A stretch of DNA of 64,000 nt from Paraburkholderia aromaticivorans (GTDB taxonomy: Bacteria; Pseudomonadota; Gammaproteobacteria; Burkholderiales; Burkholderiaceae): NCBI RefSeq assembly GCF_002278075.1, contig NZ_CP022994.1:88438-152437 (forward strand), read 5' to 3'. Below the pieces are notes generated by a model. It searched no databases. It was given only the letters and a program-made list of their open reading frames with translations, and had not been told where the DNA came from. Positions 7,272 through 15,535 of this stretch are shown here, piece by piece (the stretch's first letter is position 1; every line of letters starts with the position of its first letter). Position numbers and translations under genes: made by a program.

Positions 7272-10249
7272 CGACTGTCCACGAGACCATCTATCCGGTG
7301 CTGCCTGCGGAGCCGGGCGCGGCGGAGCTGAAAGCGGCGTTCACGCCGAGCGCCGCGGAAATCCGCTTCGTGCGCCGGCAATCCCGGCAGGAAGCCTCCG
7401 CCGTATTGATCATGGTGCAGTTGAAGCTGCTGCAGCGTCTCGGTTACTTCCCGATGCTCGTGGAGGTACCGCCCGCCATTATCGATCACATCCGGACGTC
7501 GATGCGGGCCCGCGTCCTGTCCCGGACGGCGATCGCACGGTATGACGTGTCGGGCACCCGCATTCGTCACCAGAAACTGCTGCGCGGCTGGCTTGACATC
7601 CGGGCGTTCGATGCGAGTGAGGCGGCGTCGCTTGCTGAACTGGCGTCGGCGGAAGCCCGGACAAAGATCGAACTGCCCGATATCATCAACGTGCTGATCG
7701 AGGAACTGGTCCGGCGCCGGTACGAGCTGCCGCCACTGGCAACGCTGCAGCGCATCGCCACGCAGGCGCGCAACGATCACAACGAGGCGATCTATGGGGC
7801 CATCACCGGCGCACTCGACTCAGCACTCGTCGAACGCATCGACGCGCTTCTCGTCGTCAAGGCAGGCAAGTCCGGTTGGGACGATCTGAAACAGGAGCCG
7901 AAGCGACCCGCCGCGCGGGCGATCGCCAGCTTCCTCAAACATATCAACGGGATCAGGACACTGGCGGAAGGCTTGCCGGCGCCACCCTCGATCCTGTCTG
8001 TTAGCAAACGAGCCCAACTGGTCACCGAAGCGCGGGCCCTGGACGTCGCGGAACTGCGTTCGCTCAAGACCGCGAAGCGTCATGCGCTTGCGGTACTGTT
8101 CATCCAGGCGCAGTTGCAGAAGGCGCTTGATGACGTCGCTGAGATCTTCATCAAGGTGGTGCGCAAGCTGGAGTCCTACGCAAAGGTCCGACTGCAAAAA
8201 TATCAGCTTGAACACGCCGGTATGCTGGAGGGGCTGGTCGGGCAGTTCCGGGACGTCCTGCAGATTCTCCAGGATGAGGGCGTACCGGAGCCTAAGCGGT
8301 TACCGAAAATCCGCGAGGCGCTCGGCGACCCGGCCGAAGCGCTCGCGCAATGCAACGAGCACATCGCTTATGCCGGGCAGTTCGATCTGCCGTTCATGCT
8401 CGTGCCGTACCGCACCCAGCGCTCGCTGCTGTTCCAGTGCCTGGACGTGCTGCCGCTGCAATCGAGCTCGCAAGACCGCGCGGTGCTGGTCGCGCTCGCG
8501 TGGCTGCAAGGTTTCCGCAACGCGCACCGCGAATACCTGCTGCTGACCGACAACGACCTCGCGAACCTGCCGCTGGACTGGTTGCCGGAGAAGTGGGAGC
8601 GCGCGGTGTTCCCGCACGGCCGGGACAGCCGGATGCTGCACCGCCGGTTCTTCGAGCTGGGTGTCTTCAGCCAGATCATGCGGGAACTGAATTCCGGCGA
8701 TCTTTACGTCGAGGGTAGTGATCGCTTCGACGATTATCGGGTGCATCAGGTCTCCGACGAGGAATTCCGGCGTGAACTGCCGCGCTACTGCGAGATCGTG
8801 GGCTTGCCCACGGACGGCAAGAGCTTCGCGAAGGATCTGCGAGACAAGCTGAACGCAGCGCTCGACGAGGCCGATGCGAACTTCCCGGCAAATGACAGCA
8901 TCGAGTTCGTCGATGAGGAACTCGTCATTCACAAGCCGGGCAAGGAGCCCGAGCCGCCGAACCGCACGCTGATCGATCAGGCCATCACGGCGTCGATGCC
9001 GCAGCTCAGCATCCTGGATCTCCTCACCGAAACCGAGCAGTGGCTCGACCTGCATAAACTGTTTGGACCGCTATCCGGGTTTGACGCGAAGATCGACGAT
9101 CCGCGCAAGCGTTTCATCACGACGCTGTTCTGCTACGGCTGCAACCTGGGGCCGAGCCAGACGGCGCGCTCGGTGAAAGGGCTCACTCGCAAGCAGGTCG
9201 CCTGGCTGAACCTGAAACACGTCACGGAGGAGCGGCTCGACAAGGCGAACGTGAAGGTGATCAACGCGTACAACCAGTTCGCGTTGCCAAAATACTGGGG
9301 CAGCGGCAAGCGCGCGTCGGCCGACGGCACCAAGTGGAGTCTGTACGAGCAGAACCTGCTGTCCGAGTATCACGTTCGCTATGGGGGATACGGCGGGATC
9401 GGCTACTATCACGTATCCGACATGTACATCGCGCTGTTTAGTCACTTCATCCCGTGCGGCGTCCACGAAGCCGTCTACATCCTCGATGGGCTGATCCTGA
9501 ACGGCGCCGACGTCAAGCCCGATACGATCCACGGCGATACGCAGGCGCAAAGCGGTCCGGTCTTCGGTCTGTCGTACGTGGTGGGTATCAACCTGATGCC
9601 GCGCATGCGCAACATCAAGGATCTCGTGCTGTACAAGGCTGACCGGCGGCGCAAATACAAGCACATCGACAGCTTGTGCCGTCAGGCGATTGACTGGGCA
9701 CTGATCGAACGTCACTATGCCGACATGATGCGCGTTGCAGTGTCGATCAAGGCAGGCAAGATGACGCCGTCGACGATCCTGCGCCGCCTCGGATCGGAGA
9801 GCACGAAAAACAAGCTCTACTTCGCATTCCGGGAGCTGGGACGCGTGATCCGGACGCTGTTCCTGCTGAAATATCTCAATGAACCGGACCTGCGGCGCAC
9901 GATTCACGCGGCGACCAACAAGAGCGAGCAGTTCAACGACTTCGCACAGTGGCTGATGTTCGGTGGCGAAGGCGTTATCGCCGAAAACGTCCGGCACGAG
10001 CAGCGCAAGGTGATCAAGTACAACCACCTCGTCGCGAACATGGTGATCCTGTACAACGTGCAGTGGATGTCGCGCAAGCTGAAGGAGTTGCAGGAGAAGG
10101 GGCATCCGGTCGATGCCGAAGTACTCAAGGTGCTGTCGCCGTACCGGCGTGAGCACATCAACCGGTTCGGGGACTATTTGCTGGATCTCTTACGTTCCGT
10201 CCCACCGCTCGATCCGACGATTGATTTCGCATTCAAATCAGCGGCTTAG
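7268..10249 (+). CDS. tnpA: Tn3-family transposase (Tn-A)
   Basis: A 993-residue TnpA of full family length. The C-terminal DDE domain shows LFCYGCNLGPSQTARSVKG, WSLYEQNLLSEYHVRYGG, GYYHVSDMYIALFSHFIPC, YILDGLILN, HGDTQAQSGPVFGLSYVVG and LMPRMRNIKDL. It acts on the 36-bp ends for replicative transposition. The GTG start overlaps the recombinase stop by 4 bases. The stop lies immediately before the right inverted repeat. No frameshift or truncation is seen, so it may be active. Confidence 0.95.
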   Translation: MTTVHETIYPVLPAEPGAAELKAAFTPSAAEIRFVRRQSRQEASAVLIMVQLKLLQRLGYFPMLVEVPPAIIDHIRTSMRARVLSRTAIARYDVSGTRIRHQKLLRGWLDIRAFDASEAASLAELASAEARTKIELPDIINVLIEELVRRRYELPPLATLQRIATQARNDHNEAIYGAITGALDSALVERIDALLVVKAGKSGWDDLKQEPKRPAARAIASFLKHINGIRTLAEGLPAPPSILSVSKRAQLVTEARALDVAELRSLKTAKRHALAVLFIQAQLQKALDDVAEIFIKVVRKLESYAKVRLQKYQLEHAGMLEGLVGQFRDVLQILQDEGVPEPKRLPKIREALGDPAEALAQCNEHIAYAGQFDLPFMLVPYRTQRSLLFQCLDVLPLQSSSQDRAVLVALAWLQGFRNAHREYLLLTDNDLANLPLDWLPEKWERAVFPHGRDSRMLHRRFFELGVFSQIMRELNSGDLYVEGSDRFDDYRVHQVSDEEFRRELPRYCEIVGLPTDGKSFAKDLRDKLNAALDEADANFPANDSIEFVDEELVIHKPGKEPEPPNRTLIDQAITASMPQLSILDLLTETEQWLDLHKLFGPLSGFDAKIDDPRKRFITTLFCYGCNLGPSQTARSVKGLTRKQVAWLNLKHVTEERLDKANVKVINAYNQFALPKYWGSGKRASADGTKWSLYEQNLLSEYHVRYGGYGGIGYYHVSDMYIALFSHFIPCGVHEAVYILDGLILNGADVKPDTIHGDTQAQSGPVFGLSYVVGINLMPRMRNIKDLVLYKADRRRKYKHIDSLCRQAIDWALIERHYADMMRVAVSIKAGKMTPSTILRRLGSESTKNKLYFAFRELGRVIRTLFLLKYLNEPDLRRTIHAATNKSEQFNDFAQWLMFGGEGVIAENVRHEQRKVIKYNHLVANMVILYNVQWMSRKLKELQEKGHPVDAEVLKVLSPYRREHINRFGDYLLDLLRSVPPLDPTIDFAFKSAA

Positions 10250-10280
10250 GCCGAGATGTGGCGGATTTTTAACGAATCCC
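10245..10280 (-). repeat. Tn-A right inverted repeat
   Basis: Read leftward it begins GGGATTCGTTAAAAATCCGC and ends CGGCCTAAG. It directly abuts a truncated istA reading frame. Confidence 0.85.
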
Positions 10281-10386
10281 GGCCAGGCCTCAGTGACGCG
10301 GCGATCCGATCATGCGAGAAGCCGCCGTCGAATTTAAGTCGTAAAACGTCCTTGATCATGCGCATGTTCATCCGGTGTGCGGGCAT
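10281..10386 (-). pseudogene. istA: istA fragment (IS21-family transposase), truncated by Tn-A
   Basis: Starting at ATG 10386 with GGAGAG six bases upstream, the frame reads MPAHRMNMRMIKDVLRLKFD then GGFSHDRIAASL, the start of an IstA helix-turn-helix. At 10280 it runs into the Tn-A inverted repeat and the IstA similarity stops, so over 90 percent of the gene is missing. Confidence 0.85.
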
Positions 10387-10466
10387 GCTCTCTCCGGCAA
10401 AAGCCGGCGAGCATAGCCCGCGTGGTTGATGTCATGCGCAACGCCAATCCTGCCTTCCGGTCCGCT

Positions 10467-10550
10467 CGGTCACGTTCCCGAATTGACCGGTCACGTTGCC
10501 GAAATCGACGGTCACCATCCCGAAACGGCCGGTCACGTTCGTCCGAAATA
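10467..10550. repeat. four 21-bp-phased IstA-type end repeats
   Basis: Units of the form CGGTCACGTTCCCGAA begin at 10467, 10488, 10509 and 10530, exactly 21 bp apart. Multiple short repeats near the ends are typical of IS21-family elements and bind the transposase. Confidence 0.85.
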
Positions 10551-10556
10551 CGCACA

Positions 10557-10650
10557 GGCTCAGGCTAAACCGGAAATACCACCGAATCACGCAGCTGATG
10601 ACGACGGCGGGGAAGCGGTGACCGTGATAAAGCGATTTCGTTTTTTCCAT
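10557..10650 (-). pseudogene. IS6-family transposase, N-terminal fragment
   Basis: The frame from ATG 10650 reads MEKTKSLYHGHRFPAVVISC followed by VIRWYFRFSLSL, the typical N-terminus of IS6/IS26-type transposases (usually continuing RDIEELL). After about 32 residues the IS21-like end replaces it, so the protein is lost. Confidence 0.85.
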
Positions 10651-10693
10651 CACTTTTTTCTACCGCCGCATCCCCCATCAACCTGACAGTGCC
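10557..10693 (-). mobile_element. IS6-like element, one end only
   Basis: Read leftward the fragment begins at 10693 with GGCACTGTCAGG; GGCACTGT is the hallmark end of IS6-family elements. It contains the transposase start and is cut by the IS21-like end near 10556. Confidence 0.8.
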
Positions 10694-10982
10694 CGCTGTT
10701 GACGTCCCTGAGGAAGGACTGGACGAATTTGTCGTATCGCACGCTGGTACAATAGCCCGTGTTGTGCGGTACAGGCAAAAGAGCAGGGTGGAAGTTAAGC
10801 ACCTGCTCCTGTTCCAGCTCTTTCGGCATCGCTATCACTTGAGGCGCGCAGCTCGCCGGCGATGATAGCTTACTAAAGACCAACGCGGCACGGCGCGAGG
10901 ACCTCGTCGCGGTGCACGGCGTTCGGGGCGACCGGAGCGCCGCCAGCAAGAGCACACTGAATATCAAAGGAGCCATAGCATC

Positions 10983-11915
10983 GTGGATACGACCGATAAT
11001 ATGCGCGTGTTCATAGCAGTCGTTGCGGCGGGCGGGTTTACCGCCGCAGCAAACCGTTTGAACATCTCGACTGCTAAGGTATCGCGCTCAGTTTCCCACC
11101 TGGAGTCTCACCTGAGGACAAGGTTGCTACATCGTAGTACGCGCCAGCAAATGCTCACGGAAGCGGGCGCCCGATATCTGGGTCAGTGCAAGAAGATCAT
11201 CGAATGGATCGATGTGGCCGAGGATGAGGCACGCAGCGCGGCAGTCGTCCCATCCGGTACGCTCCGCATCTACGCGATGCTCGGCTTTGGTCACAGCGAC
11301 ATCGTTTCCGCGGTGCTTCGGTTCCGGGAGCGCCATCATTCGATTAATGTGGAGCTGACATTTTCCGACGCCGCCCTCGACATGATTGAAGGACGTTATG
11401 ACACAGCGCTTCTCCTGGCATCGGCATTACCAGACTCTATGATGGTGGCGCAGACCTTGGGAAGCGTCTCGTGCGTAGCGTGTGCATCGCCCGACTACCT
11501 GAAGCGATTCGGCTCGCCGTCGACCGTTGATGATCTCGCTGGCCATGCCTGCCTTCGACTTAACGCACCGAATATGCCAGACGGCACATGGACTCTCGCT
11601 GGGAAAGAAGCGGCGGAGAAAATCCGGTCAGCGGGCGTTTCCCTATCGTTCAACCACGAAAGTGCGCTTCTGGCCGCCGTGCAAGGCGGATTCGGTATCG
11701 GGCTGCTTCCGGCCACCGCGGCACTTCCGTCCTTGCGGAACGGCAGACTCGTTCGTGTGCTGACCGGTCTGACTCTGCAAAAGCTAAACCTGCATGTCAT
11801 GTATCCGTCGCGGCAGTTTGTTGATGCCAAACTAAAGGCATGGATTGACTTCCTTCGCGAGCAAATTCCTCCCGCTCTGGCAGTGGAGAGCGAGTCGTTG
11901 GCTGCAATGCCATAG
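10983..11915 (+). CDS. LysR-family transcriptional regulator
   Basis: This 310-residue protein has the winged helix-turn-helix at residues ~17-66 (GGFTAAANRLNISTAKVSRS, then SHLESHLRTRLLHRSTR) and a periplasmic-binding-like effector domain (GTLRIYAMLGFG to the C-terminus). Its length is normal. The GTG at 10983 follows AGGAG at 12 bases; an ATG six codons later is an alternative. The gene points away from the IS remnants. The 290 bp upstream hold no gene I can support, and the usual divergent target of a LysR gene may have been lost to the IS6-like insertion. The effector is unknown. Confidence 0.88.
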   Translation: MDTTDNMRVFIAVVAAGGFTAAANRLNISTAKVSRSVSHLESHLRTRLLHRSTRQQMLTEAGARYLGQCKKIIEWIDVAEDEARSAAVVPSGTLRIYAMLGFGHSDIVSAVLRFRERHHSINVELTFSDAALDMIEGRYDTALLLASALPDSMMVAQTLGSVSCVACASPDYLKRFGSPSTVDDLAGHACLRLNAPNMPDGTWTLAGKEAAEKIRSAGVSLSFNHESALLAAVQGGFGIGLLPATAALPSLRNGRLVRVLTGLTLQKLNLHVMYPSRQFVDAKLKAWIDFLREQIPPALAVESESLAAMP

Positions 11916-12274
11916 ATGTGTTCGCTCCCAATTGAAAAAAGACACGCGCGACCAGTTCACCTCTCGGCGGGGCTTTTGCCCTAAAATAACCAAGCTTGGA
12001 TGACGTCAGACATTTCGGAGCGAACGTCGCTGATTCTGCCGCGGCAATCGCAAACGACATTCTGCTTCCAAACGTTGCGCTAACGGTCGCGCAGGTCCGG
12101 GCGGCTTATCTAAGTAGCGCAAGATGCACCGGGGCGGATGCCGGAGTGGGCGCGGAAGGGTGCCACTTCCAGTGAAAACGGAAAACGGGCCAGCGTCAAT
12201 GATGAGCTATGCATATAGATCTTGTTCGCTCCGCGCTCCTTACTGCGACAAAACCTTGCAAAGCTTTACAGGCG
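11916..12274. other. gene-free interval between convergent regulators
   Basis: I see no credible gene here. The LysR and IclR genes converge on it, but I could not identify a strong terminator. Confidence 0.4.
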
Positions 12275-13054
12275 TCAAAGCTTGCCGATTTCGCTGTTCA
12301 TCGCATCTTTGCACCGCTGCAGGCTGGCAACAATCCGTTCGCGCTGAGCGGGCAATCTGGCAGTCGGCAACACCACCGACACAGCATACTTCCCCAGGAT
12401 CGTATCGACTGCCATCGCAACCGACGCAATTCCCACTTCAGTCTCGTCCTCGTCGTATGCAACTCCGGCGCTGCGGATAGAACCAAGTTCACGCAACAAG
12501 GCGCTCCTCGAATGAACGGTACGCAGTGTCAGGCGTTCAAATGTCCTGCCCATCAGTTCAGTGACATGCCGATCGGACTCTAACGCCAGCAGCGCCTTGC
12601 CACCCGCCGTGCTGTGAAGCGGAACAGTCGTCCCGACCCGGGGCACCACCCGAAGGTCACGTTCGGCGACGAGAACGTGCACCATAGCCAGTTCGCGGCC
12701 GCTCCCCCGGGCCAGCGCGACGGTTTCGTTGAGGTGCTTAGTCAATTCCGCCAGGTGGGAATCGACCATGGCGACGACGTCCGTATGTACCTTGGCCACC
12801 AGGCGGAGGAGAGTCGGTCCGAGCATCACGCCATTTGGGCGATCCGCCCGGACAAGGTCGGCGTGCGCGAGCGCGTTGACGATACGCTGAACAGTAGAGC
12901 GCGGCAGATCGACCGCCTTTGCGATCTGGCCCAGGCTCATGCCACCCGGCGTTTCACCGAGGGCGTTGAGGATACTCGATGCCCTCGCAATTACCTGAAT
13001 GCCTCCGCCACGTTCATCGTCGGCTGGCATGTAAGTCATGTCTTTCGTCTCCAT
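12275..13054 (-). CDS. IclR-family regulator, possible repressor of the efflux operon
   Basis: The 259-residue product has an N-terminal winged helix (GGIQVIARASSILNALGETP, MSLGQIAKAVDLPRSTVQRI) and an IclR effector domain with LRVVPRVGTTVPLHSTAGGK. This layout resembles TtgV and SrpS, IclR repressors of solvent-type RND pumps in Pseudomonas putida. It lies downstream of an RND operon on the same strand, which supports that role, but this is inference. The gap at 13055-13191 upstream could hold its own promoter. Length and domain order are normal. Confidence 0.85.
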   Translation of the reverse strand: METKDMTYMPADDERGGGIQVIARASSILNALGETPGGMSLGQIAKAVDLPRSTVQRIVNALAHADLVRADRPNGVMLGPTLLRLVAKVHTDVVAMVDSHLAELTKHLNETVALARGSGRELAMVHVLVAERDLRVVPRVGTTVPLHSTAGGKALLALESDRHVTELMGRTFERLTLRTVHSRSALLRELGSIRSAGVAYDEDETEVGIASVAMAVDTILGKYAVSVVLPTARLPAQRERIVASLQRCKDAMNSEIGKL

Positions 13055-13191
13055 CTTGGTGTCACTGCAACTGTGGTTAAACTAATACAAAGGCACCTCT
13101 TGCAACGCCGTCGTGCCATGCGACGCTGGGCGAAAAATTCCCCGCGCAGCCGGAGCAGGTCGAACCGGTGCTCTTCCAAGACGGTAACTGT

Positions 13192-14055
13192 TCATCCAGG
13201 CGCCACCTGTGCGACCCGATCAAACGAAGGCCCAGCAGCGTGACAGAGAAGCGCCGCCATGACATCCCGGTAAATCGGGTGGCTCACCGCGTGATCGGCA
13301 TGGGTCTCGCAGATGCGCAACTGGATGTCCAGCCTTTGCTTTCCCACCGGGCTTGCATGGACGTTGCCGCGGCGAGCGTCGGAGTTTACCGCACCTGACT
13401 TCAACCGTCCGCATTCCGCCCCCAACCGCTGCATCGCGTCGAGCTGCGAACTGGATGCCCCACCCAGAAGACCGCCGATCCGGCAGCAGGCACCATAGGT
13501 CGCCGCTAGCCTTGCTCCCAGCACGTCATCGCAGGAGGCCATTTGCCCGTTTGCCGGAAACCGCTCCCGTGTTGCGCCTTTGACCATTTCCTCGGTCGCC
13601 TTAGCGACCAGTTGGATGGCGTTGGCTTCCCGGGTTTGCACGATCATCCGGAATGCGTGGGTGTAGAGAAGATCACCCAGTAACACGCCTGCCGCGGAGC
13701 CGAGCGCGAGTAGCGGCGAGCTCTCCATGGCGAGCTCTCCATCGGGCAGCAACGCATGAGCATTGAGCGAGATGATGATGAGTTCCATCGCCGCAGCAAA
13801 GACCTGGACGGCAGGTACCAGTGGGACGGTGCCCGCCACTTCATGCGCGCACAGCACAAGCAGGCTGCTGGCGAGCAGATCCTCCGACACGATTGCGCTC
13901 CGAACCAGCGGGCGTGCAAACGTCGCCGCTGACGGCAGCGCGAGCTCGAGTAACTGCGCTACGCCAGACAGATCAGATGCAATCGGATTCTGCCACTCAT
14001 GTGGCGCAAATCCGTTGGCAGAAACATTGCAGTAATCAGCGGAGGCTCTATTCAT
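13192..14055 (-). CDS. polyprenyl-synthetase-like protein lacking the Asp-rich motif
   Basis: This 287-residue product aligns with trans-polyprenyl diphosphate synthases around VPAVQVFAAAMELIIISLNA, LLALGSAAGVLLGDLLYTHA and ATEEMVKGATRE. The first aspartate-rich motif (DDxxD, metal and substrate binding) is replaced by a segment reading NAHALLPDGELAM. A second DDxxD is not evident either. It is therefore probably not a normal prenyltransferase. I chose ATG 14055 because the longer frame overlaps the end of the outer-membrane-factor gene and adds only low-complexity residues. It sits 25 bp after that gene and is probably in the same operon. Confidence 0.6.
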   Translation of the reverse strand: MNRASADYCNVSANGFAPHEWQNPIASDLSGVAQLLELALPSAATFARPLVRSAIVSEDLLASSLLVLCAHEVAGTVPLVPAVQVFAAAMELIIISLNAHALLPDGELAMESSPLLALGSAAGVLLGDLLYTHAFRMIVQTREANAIQLVAKATEEMVKGATRERFPANGQMASCDDVLGARLAATYGACCRIGGLLGGASSSQLDAMQRLGAECGRLKSGAVNSDARRGNVHASPVGKQRLDIQLRICETHADHAVSHPIYRDVMAALLCHAAGPSFDRVAQVAPG

Positions 14056-14080
14056 TTCCAGCCAATCGTGATGAGTCCCG

Positions 14081-15535
14081 TCAGGAATCGGAGGAAGTCG
14101 AAGGCGCCCCCGCCGCTGCCGCGTCGGCGGCGGATGCGTCTTTCCAGCCACCTCCCAGCGCACGGTACAGACCGACCGTATTTTCCGCCCTTGCCAATTG
14201 AACCTTGACCAGCGTTTGCTGGGCGTCGTAGAGCGAGCGCTGGTTGACCAGCACGCTCAGATAGTCGTCGACCCCCTGCTGATACCGCTCACCCGACAGC
14301 CGGTAGGCCGATGCGCTCGCCTGCACCAGCTGGACCTGAGCGGCCTGCTGGCGGACATAGGTGTCGCGTCCGTCCAGCGCATCGGACACGTCCCTGAACG
14401 CCGTCTGGATTGCCTTCTGGTAGGTCGCCACCTCAATCTTCGTTGTTACCCTGGCGACGTCCAGATTTGCCTTGTTACGGCCGTAATCAAAAATCGGCAC
14501 GCTGATCGACGGGCCGAACGCCCAGGCGCTGCTACCTGCATCAAACAGATTATGCAACGATGCGCTCGCGGTGCCCCCGCTTGCCGTCAGTGCAATGCGA
14601 GGGAAAAACGCAGCGCGCGCAGCGCCAATATTAGCGTTTGCCGACTTCAACTGGTGTTCGGCTGCAACAATGTCAGGGCGACGGCTCAACAGGTCGGATG
14701 GCAACCCCGCGGCGAGGCCATCGTCCAGCGCAACGGTGTCGAGCCGCACCGCGGTGACGAGGTCAGCTGGCACTGGCGCGCCAACCAGCAGCGTCAGCGC
14801 GTTCACGTCCTGCCGCGCCTGCCGGTCGTACTGGGCCAGGTTCGCTTCGGCGGACCGGACCTGGGTTTCTGCCTGACTCAGATCCAGCGCCGACGACGTA
14901 CCAGCGTTAAAGTTTGCCTTGACGATCTTGTACGACGCCTGCTGGTTGGCCAGCGTGTCCGACGTCAGCGTCCTCAGTTCGAGATCTGCCTGCAGCGTCA
15001 GCCAGGCATTCGCAACTTCCGCCACCAGGCTGATCTGCGCCGCCTTCCTCGCTTCGGCGGTCGCCAGATAGGTCTCCAGCGCGGATTGGCTCAGGCTGCG
15101 TACGCGGCCAAACAGGTCCAGTTCGTACGAGGCGACCGCCCCACCGACACTGTAGCTGTGTGAAACACCCGACTGCCCGGTCATCGAGAGGTCTGCGGGC
15201 TGTCGCTGAACCGTGCTGCCTGCGGTCGCCGACAGCGTTGGCAGCAGATCCGCGCGCTGGATCTGGTACTGCGCACGCGCCGCTTCGATGTTGAGGATGG
15301 AAACGCGCAGGTCGCGGTTGTTGTCGAGTGCGAATGCGATGAGCTTCTGCAGATGGGGTTCCCGATAGAAATCGCGCCACTCGATATCAGCAGCCGCTGA
15401 CGGATTCGCGGCCATCCCATCCGATGCCGAATAGCCGGTCGCGACGCTCGCGTCCGGGCGATGGTAGTTCGGGATCATCGTGCAACCCGCCATCATGACA
15501 GCGGCACCCAGCGTGATGAGTCTGACTGGCTTCAT
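14081..15535 (-). CDS. RND efflux outer-membrane factor (OprM/NodT family lipoprotein)
   Basis: The 484-residue protein begins with a lipoprotein signal (MMAGC lipobox at residues ~15-19), then the OMF hallmarks [27 protein letters not shown] and two repeated helical halves ([40 protein letters not shown]). Such factors form the trimeric outer-membrane channel of a tripartite pump. The start overlaps the pump stop by 4 bases (ATGA), so it is co-translated with it. The C-terminus is rich in Ala, Ser and Asp. Confidence 0.93.
   Translation of the reverse strand: MKPVRLITLGAAVMMAGCTMIPNYHRPDASVATGYSASDGMAANPSAAADIEWRDFYREPHLQKLIAFALDNNRDLRVSILNIEAARAQYQIQRADLLPTLSATAGSTVQRQPADLSMTGQSGVSHSYSVGGAVASYELDLFGRVRSLSQSALETYLATAEARKAAQISLVAEVANAWLTLQADLELRTLTSDTLANQQASYKIVKANFNAGTSSALDLSQAETQVRSAEANLAQYDRQARQDVNALTLLVGAPVPADLVTAVRLDTVALDDGLAAGLPSDLLSRRPDIVAAEHQLKSANANIGAARAAFFPRIALTASGGTASASLHNLFDAGSSAWAFGPSISVPIFDYGRNKANLDVARVTTKIEVATYQKAIQTAFRDVSDALDGRDTYVRQQAAQVQLVQASASAYRLSGERYQQGVDDYLSVLVNQRSLYDAQQTLVKVQLARAENTVGLYRALGGGWKDASAADAAAAGAPSTSSDS

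Larger units (their letters stand above)
3826..10280. mobile_element. Tn-A, Tn3-family transposon with tyrosine recombinase
   Basis: The element is bounded by imperfect 36-bp inverted repeats (33 of 36 match) that start GGGATTCG and end CCTAAG at the inner side, the usual Tn3-family layout. Inside are a UPF0149-like passenger, a repeat-rich gap with a recombination core, a tyrosine recombinase and a Tn3 TnpA. The five bases outside each end (TGACC left, GGCCA right) do not match, and the flanking genes differ (TGT-like gene left, istA right). Later rearrangement rather than simple insertion is therefore likely. Confidence 0.85.
10281..10556 (-). mobile_element. IS21-like element, left end only
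   Basis: This fragment starts at TGTGCGTATTTCGG (read leftward from 10556), carries four repeats at 21-bp spacing and the first 35 codons of istA, and is then cut by the Tn-A right end at 10280. Its outer end in turn interrupts an IS6-like transposase frame. The istB gene and the right end are absent from this side. Confidence 0.8.

Noticed and set aside
10457..10550. CRISPR-like array from evenly spaced repeats
   Set aside because: Repeats are contiguous at 21 bp with no variable spacers and no cas genes. They fit IS21-family end repeats.
10334..10555. Arg/Asp-rich repetitive frame (RDRPFRDGDRRFRQRDRSI)
   Set aside because: It is only the translation of the 21-bp IS21-type end repeats, whose length is a multiple of three.
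10650..10976. Leftward 108-codon frame starting MAPLIFSVLLLAALRSP, opposite the LysR start
   Set aside because: It has no ribosome site, its first bases coincide with the LysR ribosome site, and its end reads through the IS6-like terminal repeat. A remnant of a divergent gene is possible but not supportable.
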